Source of the DNA: Gelidibacter sp035515035
Lineage (GTDB): Bacteria > Bacteroidota > Bacteroidia > Flavobacteriales > Flavobacteriaceae
NCBI RefSeq assembly: GCF_035515035.1
Contig: NZ_DATJCA010000169.1
Span: forward strand, 6,480-70,479
DNA: 64,000 bases
Direction: 5' to 3'
Part shown: positions 7,757 through 17,196 of the stretch, piece after piece
Layout: each line of letters opens with the position of its first letter
Position numbering within the stretch: the first letter of the stretch is position 1
Position numbers and translations under genes: made by a program
Notes under the pieces: generated by a model
Database searches by the model: none
Seen by the model: only the letters and a program-made list of their open reading frames with translations
Told to the model about the DNA's origin: nothing

Positions 7757-9040
7757 ATGCATAAATACTGCGTTTGGATTTTTTTTATCATTTGCATATG
7801 GTCAGCGCAGTCACAAGTTCCTGAAAAAATAGGAGACACACTCAGCATCGTTGAACAGGACTCAATCAAAAAAAGTAAATTCTTCAAGCAAATTGGGAAC
7901 GGCTTCTTTCCCACAAAATATATTGATATTGATTTAAGATACTTGATCAAATACAATCAGTATGAAGGGATAAGAACAGGACTTGGCGGAAAAACCAACG
8001 ATAACCTTTCTGACAAATACCGAATGAATGGTTACGTAGTGTATGGATTTAAAGACCATAACTTCAAATACAGCCTTGGTGGCGGATTCAGGCTTTCCAA
8101 ACGCTCTGACACATGGGTTGACCTCTCTTACACGGACGATTTGCAAGAAACAGGAAGTTCCTCCTTTTTGACCGATAAACGCTTCTTTTCGTTTTTCGAA
8201 CCCCGATTATTGAACATCAGCTTATTTCATCATCATATTACCAAAACTGTTTCTCTTGAACATCAAATCACACCTTATTTGCTGTCAGAAATTGAACTGT
8301 CAAGAAGTAATGTAAACGCTACTTACGACTACACTTTTTTCGTAGATCAAACCCCTTTTAAGGAATTTCGAATGAGTATCGCAAAAGTATCCTTACAATG
8401 GAACCCATTCAATACCTTTGAGCCAGTTGGTGACATAGATGTTGAGAAAGAAGGTTTTCCCAACTTTACCCTACAGGTATCCAAAAGTTTTAAAGATGTT
8501 TTAGGTGCCGATTTTAATTTCATTAAAGCCGATTTCAGATCCATTTATATCTTGGATTTAAATACCCAGGATGAATCTTTTACTGAAGCCACTTTAACCG
8601 GGGGCCTTGCTCTAGGTAAAACGCCGTTGACACATCTTTACCATACCTACCCCAATAATCTGGATAAGGAAACCGTTTTACAGCGATTTTCGGTTGCAGG
8701 AATCAATAGTTTTGAAACTATGTATTTCAACGAGTTTTTTTCGGACAAATTCGCAACACTTCAATTAAAACATTATCTCAAACCTTTTAATATCTCTAAA
8801 CGCATGCAGCCACAAATGGTTCTTATTTCACGTTTTGCATTAGGAGATATGGATCATATAGAGCGGCATCAGGAAATTGAATTTGGCACGCTCAATAAAG
8901 GCTATTATGAAGCGGGTTTTGAAGTGAATAAAATTCTTTTTGGTTTTGGATTAAGTTTTGCCTACCGTTATGGCGCTTATCATCTGCCTAAACTCGAAGA
9001 TAATATTGCTCTCAAGTTTACTTTTAATATTAGTCTGTAA
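7757..9040 (+). CDS. Outer-membrane beta-barrel protein, DUF5686-like C-terminal region
   Basis: The 427-residue protein has a signal peptide (residues 1-20, ending SAQSQ). The mature part is rich in alternating aromatic and hydrophobic strands and ends in FTFNISL, typical of outer-membrane barrels. Sequence such as FRMSIAKVSLQWNPF, DFRSIYILDLNTQ and NKILFGFGLSFAYRYGAY resembles the barrel half of the large flavobacterial DUF5686/carboxypeptidase-regulatory-like proteins. Those are usually about 800 residues with an N-terminal carboxypeptidase-regulatory domain, which is absent here, so this is a short form with its own signal peptide. The function is unknown. It follows the frr terminator and precedes a separately promoted transporter. 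Confidence 0.6.
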   Translation: MHKYCVWIFFIICIWSAQSQVPEKIGDTLSIVEQDSIKKSKFFKQIGNGFFPTKYIDIDLRYLIKYNQYEGIRTGLGGKTNDNLSDKYRMNGYVVYGFKDHNFKYSLGGGFRLSKRSDTWVDLSYTDDLQETGSSSFLTDKRFFSFFEPRLLNISLFHHHITKTVSLEHQITPYLLSEIELSRSNVNATYDYTFFVDQTPFKEFRMSIAKVSLQWNPFNTFEPVGDIDVEKEGFPNFTLQVSKSFKDVLGADFNFIKADFRSIYILDLNTQDESFTEATLTGGLALGKTPLTHLYHTYPNNLDKETVLQRFSVAGINSFETMYFNEFFSDKFATLQLKHYLKPFNISKRMQPQMVLISRFALGDMDHIERHQEIEFGTLNKGYYEAGFEVNKILFGFGLSFAYRYGAYHLPKLEDNIALKFTFNISL

Positions 9041-9065
9041 GTAAAAGTTTAATCTTTTGTTTTTT

Positions 9066-9073
9066 TACCTTTG
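9066..9073 (+). promoter_or_regulatory. -7 promoter box of the MMPL transporter gene
   Basis: TACCTTTG matches TAnnTTTG, 18 bases before the ATG at 9091. No clear -33 element at the usual distance. Confidence 0.55.
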
Positions 9074-9090
9074 CTGCAGCAATAAACACT

Positions 9091-11490
9091 ATGTCCAAAC
9101 TGTCTACAAAAAGATTCTGGGAGGTTGTAGCGCGATTGATCTTGCGCAACAAAATAATTATTCTCGTTCTTATCGTTTTAGCCACGCTTTTCCTGAGTAC
9201 GCAATGGAAAAATATGCGCTTTACGTTTACGGAGGCCAATCTTCTGCCTGATGACCACGAAGTCAATATCGCTTACAATCAATTTTTGGAGATATTTGGT
9301 GAAGAAGGCAATCTCATTGTTCTCGGCGTCAAAGACCCTTCACTATTTACTGTAGAAAAGCTTAATGCCTGGAACCGTCTTTCAGAAAGTTTTAAGCATT
9401 ATGACGAAGTTGAAACTGTTCTTTCGATAAAGGATTTACAAAAACTCGTTAAAAATACTGAAAAGGAAAAATTTGACTTGCTGCCATTTATCAAGGATTC
9501 CTTGCCCTCTTTAGCGGAAATTGACACCTTGCAACAAGAACTTTTTCAGAAGTATCCCTTTTATGACAACTTTCTTTTCAATAAAGAAACGCGTACTATA
9601 AGAACGGCCATATATCTTAACAAAGACATCGTCAACACCTCGGCAAGAAAGGACTTCATTATTGATATTCTTCAAGTAAATGTACAAGAATTTGAAACAA
9701 AATACGACTTAGATGTCAGGGTTTCAGGCATGCCATATATCAGGACGCTCAATTCACAAAACATCGTGGATGAAATTGGTTTGTTCATTGGCGCGGCGTT
9801 GTTGGTGACCTCCTTCATTTTCTTTTTATTTTTTAGATCGTTCAGGGCCACATTAATTGCGTTGGTTGTAGTCTCATTTGGGGTAATGTGGACCTTTGGT
9901 ATCATTGGCCTTTTAGGTTATGAAATCACGGTATTAACCGCTTTGATTCCGCCTTTGATCATCGTGATTGGGATCCCCAATTGCATATTCTTGATCAACA
10001 AATACCAGCAAGAGGTTAAAAATCATGGTAACAAGGTCAAATCCTTACAGCGTGTCATTACTAAAATTGGAAATGCTACATTAATGACCAACGCTACAAC
10101 AGCTGTAGGTTTTGCAACTTTTATCTTGACAGAAAGTGCGCTGCTAAAGGAATTTGGAGTGGTAGCATCCTTAAGTATTATTGCCATTTTTTTGCTCTCA
10201 ATACTTATTATCCCTATTATTTATACGTTTTTACCTTTTCCCAAAGAACGTCATTTAGAACATCTTAACCGCCGTTGGACCAGTGGGTTTGTTAATTGGA
10301 TGGAACGTATGGTCAAAGAACGCCGCATCACCATCTACATTACAGCAGTGTCTTTGTTGACCGTAAGTTTGATTGGAATTTTTCAAATTAAAATTTCTGG
10401 AAGTCTCATTGAAGACATGCCTCAAAACACTGAATTCTTCAAGGACATTCGCTTTTTTGAAAGTGAATTTAATGGCATCATGCCTTTGGAAATTATGGTG
10501 GATACCAAACGAAAGAAAGGCGTTATGAAATTGAGCACACTTAAACGCATGAATGAATTGGAAGAGCGTATGATGGAAATACCTCAGTTATCACGTCCAA
10601 TTTCCGTAGTTAGTTTGGTTAAATACTCCAAACAAGCGTATTATAATGGCAATCCAAAATATTACCAGTTGCCAACCAGTCAGGAAAACAGTTTCATCTT
10701 ATCTTATGCTAAAAACTCTAATACTGAAGCTGATCTTTTAAAAAGTTTTGTTGACAGCACTGGCCGATACGCACGTATAACCACTTTTATGAAAGATATT
10801 GGCACGGACAAAATGGAACGGATAGAAGAAGATCTCCAATCAGAAATCAACAAACTGTTTCCTGTAGATAACTATAACGTCATCATGACCGGAAAAGCCT
10901 TGGTGTTCCAAAAAGGCACCAATTATTTAGTCAAGAATTTAGCCATCTCCCTATCACTTGCCATTTTCTTGATTGCCTTATTTATGGCCTATTTGTTCAG
11001 ATCCTTCAGAATGATTGTCATTTCATTGATTCCAAATCTTTTGCCTTTATTGATTACCGCAGGATTAATGGGCTACTTGGGTGTTCCTCTAAAACCTTCT
11101 ACAATTTTAGTGTTTAGTATTGCCTTTGGTATTTCTGTGGATGACACCATTCACTTTTTGGCAAAATACCGTCAAGAATTACAAGCCAATAACTGGAAGA
11201 TCAAAAAATCAGTCTACGGTGCCTTACGAGAAACTGGAGTAAGCATGTTCTATACCTCCATCGTTTTATTCTTTGGATTTTCGGTATTTACACTATCAAA
11301 CTTTGGAGGTACGGTGGCATTAGGCGCCTTGGTATCGGCTACCTTGTTATTTGCAATGTTGTCCAACTTGTTGTTATTACCCTCCTTACTTTTATCCTTG
11401 GAAAGAAGTATTGCAAACAAGGAAACGATGAAGCAGCCATCCATTAATATAATACCTGAGGATGACGACACTGACGAAAATTCCAACTAA
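9091..11490 (+). CDS. MMPL/RND-family exporter (HAE3-like)
   Basis: The 799-residue inner-membrane transporter has two similar halves. Each has one N-terminal membrane helix, a large periplasmic loop and a block of five membrane helices (blocks near residues 225-385 and 620-775). The second block contains FGISVDDTIHFLAKYR, with the acidic pair used for proton coupling in RND proteins; the first has IVIGIPNCIFLINKYQQE at the same place, lacking the acidic pair. The family exports lipids or hydrophobic molecules, in some species hopanoids or fatty acids; the substrate here is unknown. The tail is acidic (PEDDDTDENSN). It stands alone between its own promoter and asnS. Confidence 0.85.
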   Translation: MSKLSTKRFWEVVARLILRNKIIILVLIVLATLFLSTQWKNMRFTFTEANLLPDDHEVNIAYNQFLEIFGEEGNLIVLGVKDPSLFTVEKLNAWNRLSESFKHYDEVETVLSIKDLQKLVKNTEKEKFDLLPFIKDSLPSLAEIDTLQQELFQKYPFYDNFLFNKETRTIRTAIYLNKDIVNTSARKDFIIDILQVNVQEFETKYDLDVRVSGMPYIRTLNSQNIVDEIGLFIGAALLVTSFIFFLFFRSFRATLIALVVVSFGVMWTFGIIGLLGYEITVLTALIPPLIIVIGIPNCIFLINKYQQEVKNHGNKVKSLQRVITKIGNATLMTNATTAVGFATFILTESALLKEFGVVASLSIIAIFLLSILIIPIIYTFLPFPKERHLEHLNRRWTSGFVNWMERMVKERRITIYITAVSLLTVSLIGIFQIKISGSLIEDMPQNTEFFKDIRFFESEFNGIMPLEIMVDTKRKKGVMKLSTLKRMNELEERMMEIPQLSRPISVVSLVKYSKQAYYNGNPKYYQLPTSQENSFILSYAKNSNTEADLLKSFVDSTGRYARITTFMKDIGTDKMERIEEDLQSEINKLFPVDNYNVIMTGKALVFQKGTNYLVKNLAISLSLAIFLIALFMAYLFRSFRMIVISLIPNLLPLLITAGLMGYLGVPLKPSTILVFSIAFGISVDDTIHFLAKYRQELQANNWKIKKSVYGALRETGVSMFYTSIVLFFGFSVFTLSNFGGTVALGALVSATLLFAMLSNLLLLPSLLLSLERSIANKETMKQPSINIIPEDDDTDENSN

Positions 11491-11544
11491 GTAAACCTCA
11501 AATTTTACCATTTGGGTTGGAATTTAGAATTTCATAGTTTGTAC

Positions 11545-11574
11545 TTGAAACCTCATAGCCTTTTTTTATCTTTG
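11545..11574 (+). promoter_or_regulatory. Promoter of asnS
   Basis: TTG (11545-11547), a 19-nt spacer and TATCTTTG (11567-11574) lie 15 bases before the ATG at 11589, giving a leader of about 10 nt. Confidence 0.7.
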
Positions 11575-11588
11575 CACTCTTAAAATTT

Positions 11589-13028
11589 ATGAAGATGACA
11601 TCAAAAACTGTTGCAGAACTCTTGAAAGCCGATTTCAAATCGGAAGACATTGACATTAAAGGTTGGGTAAGAACCTTTAGAGCCAACCGCTTTATTGCTT
11701 TAAATGATGGTTCTTCCCTCCAAAACATCCAATGTGTTGTGGACTTTGAGAACACTGACGAGAAAACCTTAAAGCGCATAACCACCGGTGCTGCAGTTCA
11801 TATAAAAGGCCAATTGACCGAAAGTCAAGGCAAAGGACAATCTGTTGAAATCCAAGTGGAAAAGATTGTCATTTTAGGAGATTCTGATCCGGAGACGTTT
11901 CCTATCCAACCTAAAAAGCACTCATTTGAGTTTTTACGTGAAAACGCACACTTACGTACCAGAACCAACACATTCAGTGCCGTGATGCGTTTACGTTCTT
12001 CCCTCTCTTTTGCCATTCATAAGTATTTTAATGAACATGGTTTTTATTATATGCACACGCCAATCATTACTGGAAGTGATGCTGAAGGTGCGGGTGAAAT
12101 GTTTCGTGTAAGTGCTTTGGATCCTAAAAACCCACCATTGACTGAAGATGGCGAGGTGGATTATAAACAAGATTTCTTTGGTAAGGAAACCAATTTAACA
12201 GTTTCTGGACAGTTGGAGGCTGAGGCTTATGCTATGTCATTAGGTAAAGTTTACACATTTGGTCCAACTTTTAGGGCTGAAAACTCCAATACGTCTCGCC
12301 ATTTGGCAGAATTTTGGATGATTGAACCAGAGGTTGCTTTTATGGATTTGGCTGGCAATATGGATTTGGCCGAAGATTTCCTAAAATCAGTGCTGAAATA
12401 TGTATTGGAGCATAACCGTGAGGATATAGAGTTTTTAGAGCAACGTTTGTTGGATGAAGAAAAAACCAAGCCACAGGCTGATCGTTCAGAATTAAACCTG
12501 ATTGACAAATTGAAATTTGTGATCGAAAATAATTTCAAACGCGTCAGTTATACAGAAGCAATCGATATCCTAAAAGATTCAAAACCAAACAAAAAGAAGC
12601 AATTCAAATATCCAATTGAGGACTGGGGGACTGATCTCCAAAGTGAACACGAGCGTTTTTTAGTTGAAAAACACTTTAAATGCCCAGTAATTTTATTTGA
12701 TTATCCAGCCAATATCAAAGCGTTCTATATGCGTTTGAACGAAGATGGAAAAACCGTTCGCGCCATGGATATCTTATTCCCAGGCATTGGCGAAATGGTT
12801 GGCGGTTCGCAACGTGAAGAACGTTTGGACGTTCTCAAAGAAAAAATGAGAGCCTTAAACATTGATGAAGAAGAGTTATGGTGGTATTTGGAATTACGCA
12901 AATACGGTACCGCAGTACATTCTGGTTTCGGACTGGGCTTTGAACGTTTAGTGATGTTTGTCACTGGAATGGGAAATATCCGTGATGTGATTCCTTTTCC
13001 AAGAACGCCACATAACGCAGACTTCTAA
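11589..13028 (+). CDS. asnS: Asparaginyl-tRNA synthetase
   Basis: This class II aminoacyl-tRNA synthetase charges tRNA-Asn. The 479-residue protein starts with an OB-fold anticodon-binding domain (residues 15-105, IKGWVRTFRANRFIALNDGS). The catalytic domain has motif 2 (FRAENSNTSRHLAEFWMIEPE, arginine-containing) and motif 3 (GFGLGFERLVMFVTGMGNIRD), ending PRTPHNADF as AsnRS proteins do. An insertion of about 80 residues in the catalytic domain (EFLEQRLLDEEKTKPQ region) matches Bacteroidota forms. A second in-frame ATG at 11595 is possible. Confidence 0.97.
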   Translation: MKMTSKTVAELLKADFKSEDIDIKGWVRTFRANRFIALNDGSSLQNIQCVVDFENTDEKTLKRITTGAAVHIKGQLTESQGKGQSVEIQVEKIVILGDSDPETFPIQPKKHSFEFLRENAHLRTRTNTFSAVMRLRSSLSFAIHKYFNEHGFYYMHTPIITGSDAEGAGEMFRVSALDPKNPPLTEDGEVDYKQDFFGKETNLTVSGQLEAEAYAMSLGKVYTFGPTFRAENSNTSRHLAEFWMIEPEVAFMDLAGNMDLAEDFLKSVLKYVLEHNREDIEFLEQRLLDEEKTKPQADRSELNLIDKLKFVIENNFKRVSYTEAIDILKDSKPNKKKQFKYPIEDWGTDLQSEHERFLVEKHFKCPVILFDYPANIKAFYMRLNEDGKTVRAMDILFPGIGEMVGGSQREERLDVLKEKMRALNIDEEELWWYLELRKYGTAVHSGFGLGFERLVMFVTGMGNIRDVIPFPRTPHNADF

Positions 13029-13100
13029 ATAGTAAAAAAAACAAAGTTTTAAGCTTCAAACTCAGCAGCTATAAGGTCTGAAAACGTAAATTTTTCACAA

Positions 13101-13138
13101 AACAATCTGCATTCATTCCTAATGTAGATTGTTTTTTC
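13101..13138 (+). terminator. Rho-independent terminator of asnS
   Basis: AACAATCTGCATT (13101-13113) and AATGTAGATTGTT (13121-13133) pair with one G-U, a 7-nt loop and a following T-run. Confidence 0.85.
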
Positions 13139-13166
13139 TATTTTTAGAGTAAATCTTTTAAAACCC

Positions 13167-14627
13167 ATGCTTAAACAGTATTTACAGTTCAAACTATCAC
13201 AAAAATTGTCGCCGCAACAAATTCAGTTGATGAAGCTGATCCAATTGCCTACGCAAGCATTTGAGCAGCGTTTAAAGCAGGAAATGGAAGAAAACCCGGC
13301 GTTGGAATCTGGTAAGGAATCGGATGAATTTGACGACCAGCATGATGAATTTGACAATACTCAGGATGATTATGAAGAGCATGAGCAGATTGGAGAAGAC
13401 ATCAATGTTGATGAATACTTGAGCGATGACGACATTCCTGATTACAGGACCCAAGTTAGCAACTACAGTGCAGATGATGAGGATAGAGATATGCCTTTTG
13501 CCGCAGGCACATCCTTCAACCAATATTTAACCAATCAGCTTAACACCTTCAGATTGACTGATGATGAACGTGATATTGCTGAGTTTTTAGTGGGCAGTGT
13601 AGATGAAAGTGGCTATATCCGACGTTCATTGGCCGAGATTACTGATGATCTTGCGTTTACCCAAAATGTATTTACGGATGAAAAATCAATAGAAAAAGTA
13701 CTTCATGTGATCCATCAATTGGATCCTGCTGGGGTTGGAGCACGTAATCTACAAGAATGTTTGAGCATACAATTACATCGAAAGGAGAAAAATCCGGATG
13801 TGGAATTGGCAATTGAAATTATTGACAATGCTTTCGATCAGTTCACGAAAAAACATTATAAAAAGTTAATTCAAAAATTTGACATTAGTGAACTTCAACT
13901 TAAAGATGCCATTGAAGAAATAGAACGTCTGAATCCAAAACCAGGAGGTTCCTATTCAGGAAACAATCGTGTTGTAGAACATATTGTTCCTGATTTTGCA
14001 ATCAAAATTGTGGATGGTGAGCTCGAACTCACTTTAAATGGTAGGAATGCACCAGAACTTCATGTATCTAGAGAGTACACGAACATGATGAAAGGCTATA
14101 AGGAGGCCAGGGACAAATCCAAATCGCAAAAAGACGCGGTAATGTTCATAAAACAAAAGCTTGATGCTGCCAAATGGTTCATAGAGGCCATCAAACAGCG
14201 TCAGCAGACCTTATTTGTAACGATGAGTGCAATAATGCACTATCAGAAGGATTACTTTTTAACCGGCGATGAGCGCAAGCTTAGGCCCATGATCTTAAAG
14301 GATATTGCAGAAGAAATAGATATGGATGTGTCAACAGTGTCCCGTGTAGCGAATAGTAAATATGTGGACACTCCTTACGGCACGAAATTGATCAAGGAAT
14401 TCTTTTCTGAATCCATGACAAACGATCAAGGCGAAGAAGTTTCCACAAGGGAAATAAAAAAGATTCTTGAAACCGTCATTGAAAACGAAGATAAACGCAA
14501 GCCACTTACCGATGAAAAACTGGCAGCGATCTTATTGGAAAAAGGGTATCCTATTGCGCGACGGACAGTTGCTAAATACAGGGAACAATTAGATATTTCT
14601 GTAGCGCGACTACGAAAACAATTATGA
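13167..14627 (+). CDS. rpoN: RNA polymerase sigma-54 factor
   Basis: Sigma-54 directs RNA polymerase to -24/-12 promoters that need AAA+ activators. The 486-residue protein begins with the Gln-rich region I (QKLSPQQIQLMKLIQLP), used by activators. A strongly acidic stretch (residues 50-105) forms region II. The core-binding domain, HTH (DVSTVSRVANSKYV) and the RpoN box ARRTVAKYRE close to the C-terminus follow. The full length is present. No sigma-54 activator is in the window, so its regulon is not local. The stop overlaps the start of the next gene by four bases. Confidence 0.96.
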   Translation: MLKQYLQFKLSQKLSPQQIQLMKLIQLPTQAFEQRLKQEMEENPALESGKESDEFDDQHDEFDNTQDDYEEHEQIGEDINVDEYLSDDDIPDYRTQVSNYSADDEDRDMPFAAGTSFNQYLTNQLNTFRLTDDERDIAEFLVGSVDESGYIRRSLAEITDDLAFTQNVFTDEKSIEKVLHVIHQLDPAGVGARNLQECLSIQLHRKEKNPDVELAIEIIDNAFDQFTKKHYKKLIQKFDISELQLKDAIEEIERLNPKPGGSYSGNNRVVEHIVPDFAIKIVDGELELTLNGRNAPELHVSREYTNMMKGYKEARDKSKSQKDAVMFIKQKLDAAKWFIEAIKQRQQTLFVTMSAIMHYQKDYFLTGDERKLRPMILKDIAEEIDMDVSTVSRVANSKYVDTPYGTKLIKEFFSESMTNDQGEEVSTREIKKILETVIENEDKRKPLTDEKLAAILLEKGYPIARRTVAKYREQLDISVARLRKQL

Positions 14628-15232
14628 TTCACTATCTTTTAAAAAGTATTTCCTATATTTTTCATCCTTTGCTCATGCCCCTACTTGGGGTAGTTTTTTA
14701 TTTCTCAAAAACACCGCGTTTTATTCCTGAACCGGTAATGAAAGCGAAGATTTTTTCAGTTACTATCTTAACGCTCATCTTACCAATACTTTTATATTTT
14801 CTTCTAAAGACTATTAAAAGAGTAGAATCTCTAGAGCTTAAAACAAGTAAAGAGCGGATTATTCCTTTGATACTAAATGTTTTGATCATGATATTGATCT
14901 TAAAGAGAGTGCTGCCTTATAACGAAATACCAGAATTATACTATTATTATTTAGGGATTCTCTTTTCCACCTTAACGTGTTTATTCTTGGCCATTTTAAG
15001 GTTTAAAGCCAGCATCCATATGATTGGAAGTGCCGGGTTTTTCATGTTTGCGATAGCGTTGAGCATTAATTTTAAGATTAATATTAACGGCACAATCGCT
15101 TTAATGTGCATTATTATGGGCGCTATAGCGACTTCTCGGCTGCACTTAAAAGCACACACGAATGCTGAGCTGTTGGTTGGTTTTTTCGTTGGATTGCTGC
15201 CGCAACTGGTGTTATTGAATTACTGGCTGTAG
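14624..15232 (+). CDS. Small polytopic membrane protein, PAP2-like
   Basis: This 202-residue integral membrane protein has about six hydrophobic helices and little outside them. The segment ASRLHLKAHTNAELLVGFFVG resembles the third signature of PAP2-type phosphatases (SRxxxxxH...), and flavobacterial homologues are often annotated as PAP2 family. The first two PAP2 motifs are not clear, so catalytic activity is doubtful. Its ATG overlaps the rpoN stop (ATGA), so it is translationally coupled to sigma-54. The meaning of that linkage is unknown. Confidence 0.6.
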   Translation: MIHYLLKSISYIFHPLLMPLLGVVFYFSKTPRFIPEPVMKAKIFSVTILTLILPILLYFLLKTIKRVESLELKTSKERIIPLILNVLIMILILKRVLPYNEIPELYYYYLGILFSTLTCLFLAILRFKASIHMIGSAGFFMFAIALSINFKININGTIALMCIIMGAIATSRLHLKAHTNAELLVGFFVGLLPQLVLLNYWL

Positions 15233-15289
15233 AACGCTTGTAACTACGGAATGATAACGTAGGCTAGCGCATACTTTAGTGCTATCAAA

Positions 15290-15988
15290 TTAAAGCACAT
15301 AAAACATTAAACCAATCTTTATACTGTTCATATCTATTGATTTCCCGTCCAATTGTGCTGAATCCTTAAAAATAGAATTCAGGCCATAATACACGTGAAA
15401 ATTCCAGGTGGAATACCCGGCGCTGAGCGTGAGCCCATATTGTAATTTGTTAATATCATCGATATTATTCAATTTAACATCGTCAATGCTGCCAATAAAT
15501 TTCGACGAATTATAAAGCACATAACCAAGTTTGACACCTGTGTGTACGCGCCAAAATTTATATTCTTTTGGTGTAGAAGTACGCCATCTATATTGTAGGG
15601 GCATTTCCACTAAATAAGTAGTGAACTTATTTCTTTTGATTGTAATCTCATTTTCATTAATAATTTGATAGGTATATGTCCCATCTTCATGTTGTGAAAT
15701 TAACATGTTTTGATTGTAAGAATTTACCGAAAATCCCAGTCCAATTCCAAAAGCCTTATTTCGACGTTCATTAATGGGCATGTCCTTGATAACGCCCAAA
15801 TGAATACCACTAGAAAAACCACTCTGTTTGATCTCACTAGGCTTTTTACCCAACAGGTCATAGGTAATTGAAAAGTAAAACTGATCTTCCTTGTATTTAT
15901 AGTCCACAAAAGTGGTATCTATAGGTTGCTGTGCTAACAAAGCTGAGGTTACGCAAGCGAACACGATACTTAATATGGCTGTTTTCAT
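15290..15988 (-). CDS. Outer-membrane beta-barrel protein, PorT-family-like
   Basis: The 232-residue protein has a cleavable signal peptide (MKTAILSIVFACVTSALLAQ). The rest alternates hydrophobic and polar residues in eight or so putative strands, ending IKIGLMFYVL. EMPLQYRWRTSTPKEYKFWR and GVKLGYVLYN are typical of the PorT-type outer-membrane beta-barrel domain found throughout Bacteroidota. True PorT supports type IX secretion, but this family has many paralogues, so no specific role is claimed. The -7 box ends five bases before the ATG, which suggests a leaderless mRNA. It is separated from the ExbD operon by a terminator. Confidence 0.7.
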   Translation of the reverse strand: MKTAILSIVFACVTSALLAQQPIDTTFVDYKYKEDQFYFSITYDLLGKKPSEIKQSGFSSGIHLGVIKDMPINERRNKAFGIGLGFSVNSYNQNMLISQHEDGTYTYQIINENEITIKRNKFTTYLVEMPLQYRWRTSTPKEYKFWRVHTGVKLGYVLYNSSKFIGSIDDVKLNNIDDINKLQYGLTLSAGYSTWNFHVYYGLNSIFKDSAQLDGKSIDMNSIKIGLMFYVL

Positions 15989-15992
15989 CCTA

Positions 15993-16000
15993 CAAATATA
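15993..16000 (-). promoter_or_regulatory. -7 box abutting the start of the outer-membrane protein gene
   Basis: TATATTTG on the minus strand (16000-15993) ends only 4 bases upstream of the ATG (15988), so transcription should start at or within a base or two of the start codon. Confidence 0.6.
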
Positions 16001-16033
16001 AATGATAATGCCCCGTCTTTAAATTTAGTTCAT

Positions 16034-16062
16034 AAAAAAAGCATCCTATTTTAATAGGATGC
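16034..16062 (-). terminator. Terminator of the ExbB/ExbD operon
   Basis: GCATCCTATT (16041-16050) and AATAGGATGC (16053-16062) form a strong stem. On the minus strand it is followed by a run of seven U residues (A-run at 16034-16040). Confidence 0.85.
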
Positions 16063-16093
16063 TTATATAGACTATTTAACTAATAAACCTATA

Positions 16094-16573
16094 TTACTTG
16101 TTTTGGGAAATATCACCTTTTTTGGTAGTATAGTTTATTTTCAATGCATTCTCTTTTCTAAGTTCCTGTTTAACGTCACTCACCAGACCCATATTGGCAT
16201 TTTCATCCACTTTGAGAGCAACGGTCAAAAACGGCACTAATTCCTCTCTTTTTGACGCTCTTTCTGCTGCAATAAAAGATTTAATGTCTACCAGTTCGGC
16301 AAACTTATCATTAAGCTGGATCCGAGATTCTTTTCCATATTGTCCTTGGAAAGCTTCTTGTGGTTTTCCAATATAAATATACATTATCAAATCCTTCTTA
16401 TCAAGTTTTTCAACCTGGTCAGCATATGGTAATTTGTTTTCAATCTTCAATGTCGTTTCACGCATTGTAGTTGCCACCATAAAAAAGAATAATAGCATAA
16501 ATACAATGTCAGGTAATGACGCTGTCGATATTGCCGGTAAATCTCCTGACTTCTTCTTATTAAATTTGGCCAT
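16094..16573 (-). CDS. exbD: Biopolymer transport protein ExbD/TolR family (second copy)
   Basis: This 159-residue protein has one N-terminal membrane helix (about residues 20-42, PDIVFMLLFFFMVATTMRE) with the conserved Asp that carries protons through the ExbB/ExbD or TolQ/TolR motor. A periplasmic domain follows. It uses the proton-motive force to energise TonB-dependent outer-membrane transport. It is the last gene of the leftward operon ExbB - membrane protein - ExbD1 - ExbD2. The 21-bp gap to the upstream ExbD indicates co-transcription. Paired non-identical ExbDs are usual in Bacteroidota and may form a heteromer. Confidence 0.9.
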   Translation of the reverse strand: MAKFNKKKSGDLPAISTASLPDIVFMLLFFFMVATTMRETTLKIENKLPYADQVEKLDKKDLIMYIYIGKPQEAFQGQYGKESRIQLNDKFAELVDIKSFIAAERASKREELVPFLTVALKVDENANMGLVSDVKQELRKENALKINYTTKKGDISQNK

Positions 16574-16594
16574 TATTGATGTTTTTCTAAATTA

Positions 16595-17194
16595 TTATTG
16601 AACTTCTGACAATTTCTGAGGATAATCAAGTTTTACCCTATCGATTTTTTCTTTCAGAGATTCCTTGTTTCCTATCCAATTGACATCGCTATAATTGGCT
16701 TCCATTTCCTTTAAAGTTTTTCCATAAAGTTCCATTGCCCTTCTATCCCTCAATTCATTATAAGCTGCTACCAACTCATTCTGAACAGAAATATAAGTAC
16801 CATACTTAGTTTCTCTCTCATTTTTTAATGAAATGATGGCCTTGTCTGGATTGTCAGATGACTTAGGATCTTTTCTACCTTTACAGTATGTACACGCATC
16901 ATCTCCTGTACCACCGCCGTTGTCCAAAAATTCAACAGCCGCTTTTCTCAAATCTTTAAGTTCCATCAACTCATCTTCAACCAGTAATTGGTTTCTTCCG
17001 TTAATAAGTACAGTAAAAATGTTCTTCTGTCTAATAATAGGTGGTTCAACCTTCTCGTCATCAATAGGAGGTAGCCTTCTGTTTAATCCTGAATCTGTTT
17101 CAATGGTAGTAGTTACCAAGAAAAAGATAAGAAGTAAGAATGCAATATCAGCCATGGATCCTGCATTAACTTCGGGTGCTGATCTTTTTGCCAT
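16595..17194 (-). CDS. exbD: Biopolymer transport protein ExbD/TolR family (first copy)
   Basis: This 199-residue protein has one membrane helix near the N-terminus (MADIAFLLLIFFLVTTTIETD) with the functional Asp, then a longer periplasmic domain than its neighbour. The periplasmic part contains a small Cys pair, CTYCKGRK, inside a Gly-rich insertion, which may form a disulfide. It starts two bases after the stop of the upstream membrane protein, so the two are tightly coupled. Together with the adjacent ExbB it would drive TonB; no tonB gene is in the window. Confidence 0.9.
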   Translation of the reverse strand: MAKRSAPEVNAGSMADIAFLLLIFFLVTTTIETDSGLNRRLPPIDDEKVEPPIIRQKNIFTVLINGRNQLLVEDELMELKDLRKAAVEFLDNGGGTGDDACTYCKGRKDPKSSDNPDKAIISLKNERETKYGTYISVQNELVAAYNELRDRRAMELYGKTLKEMEANYSDVNWIGNKESLKEKIDRVKLDYPQKLSEVQ

Positions 17195-17196
17195 AA

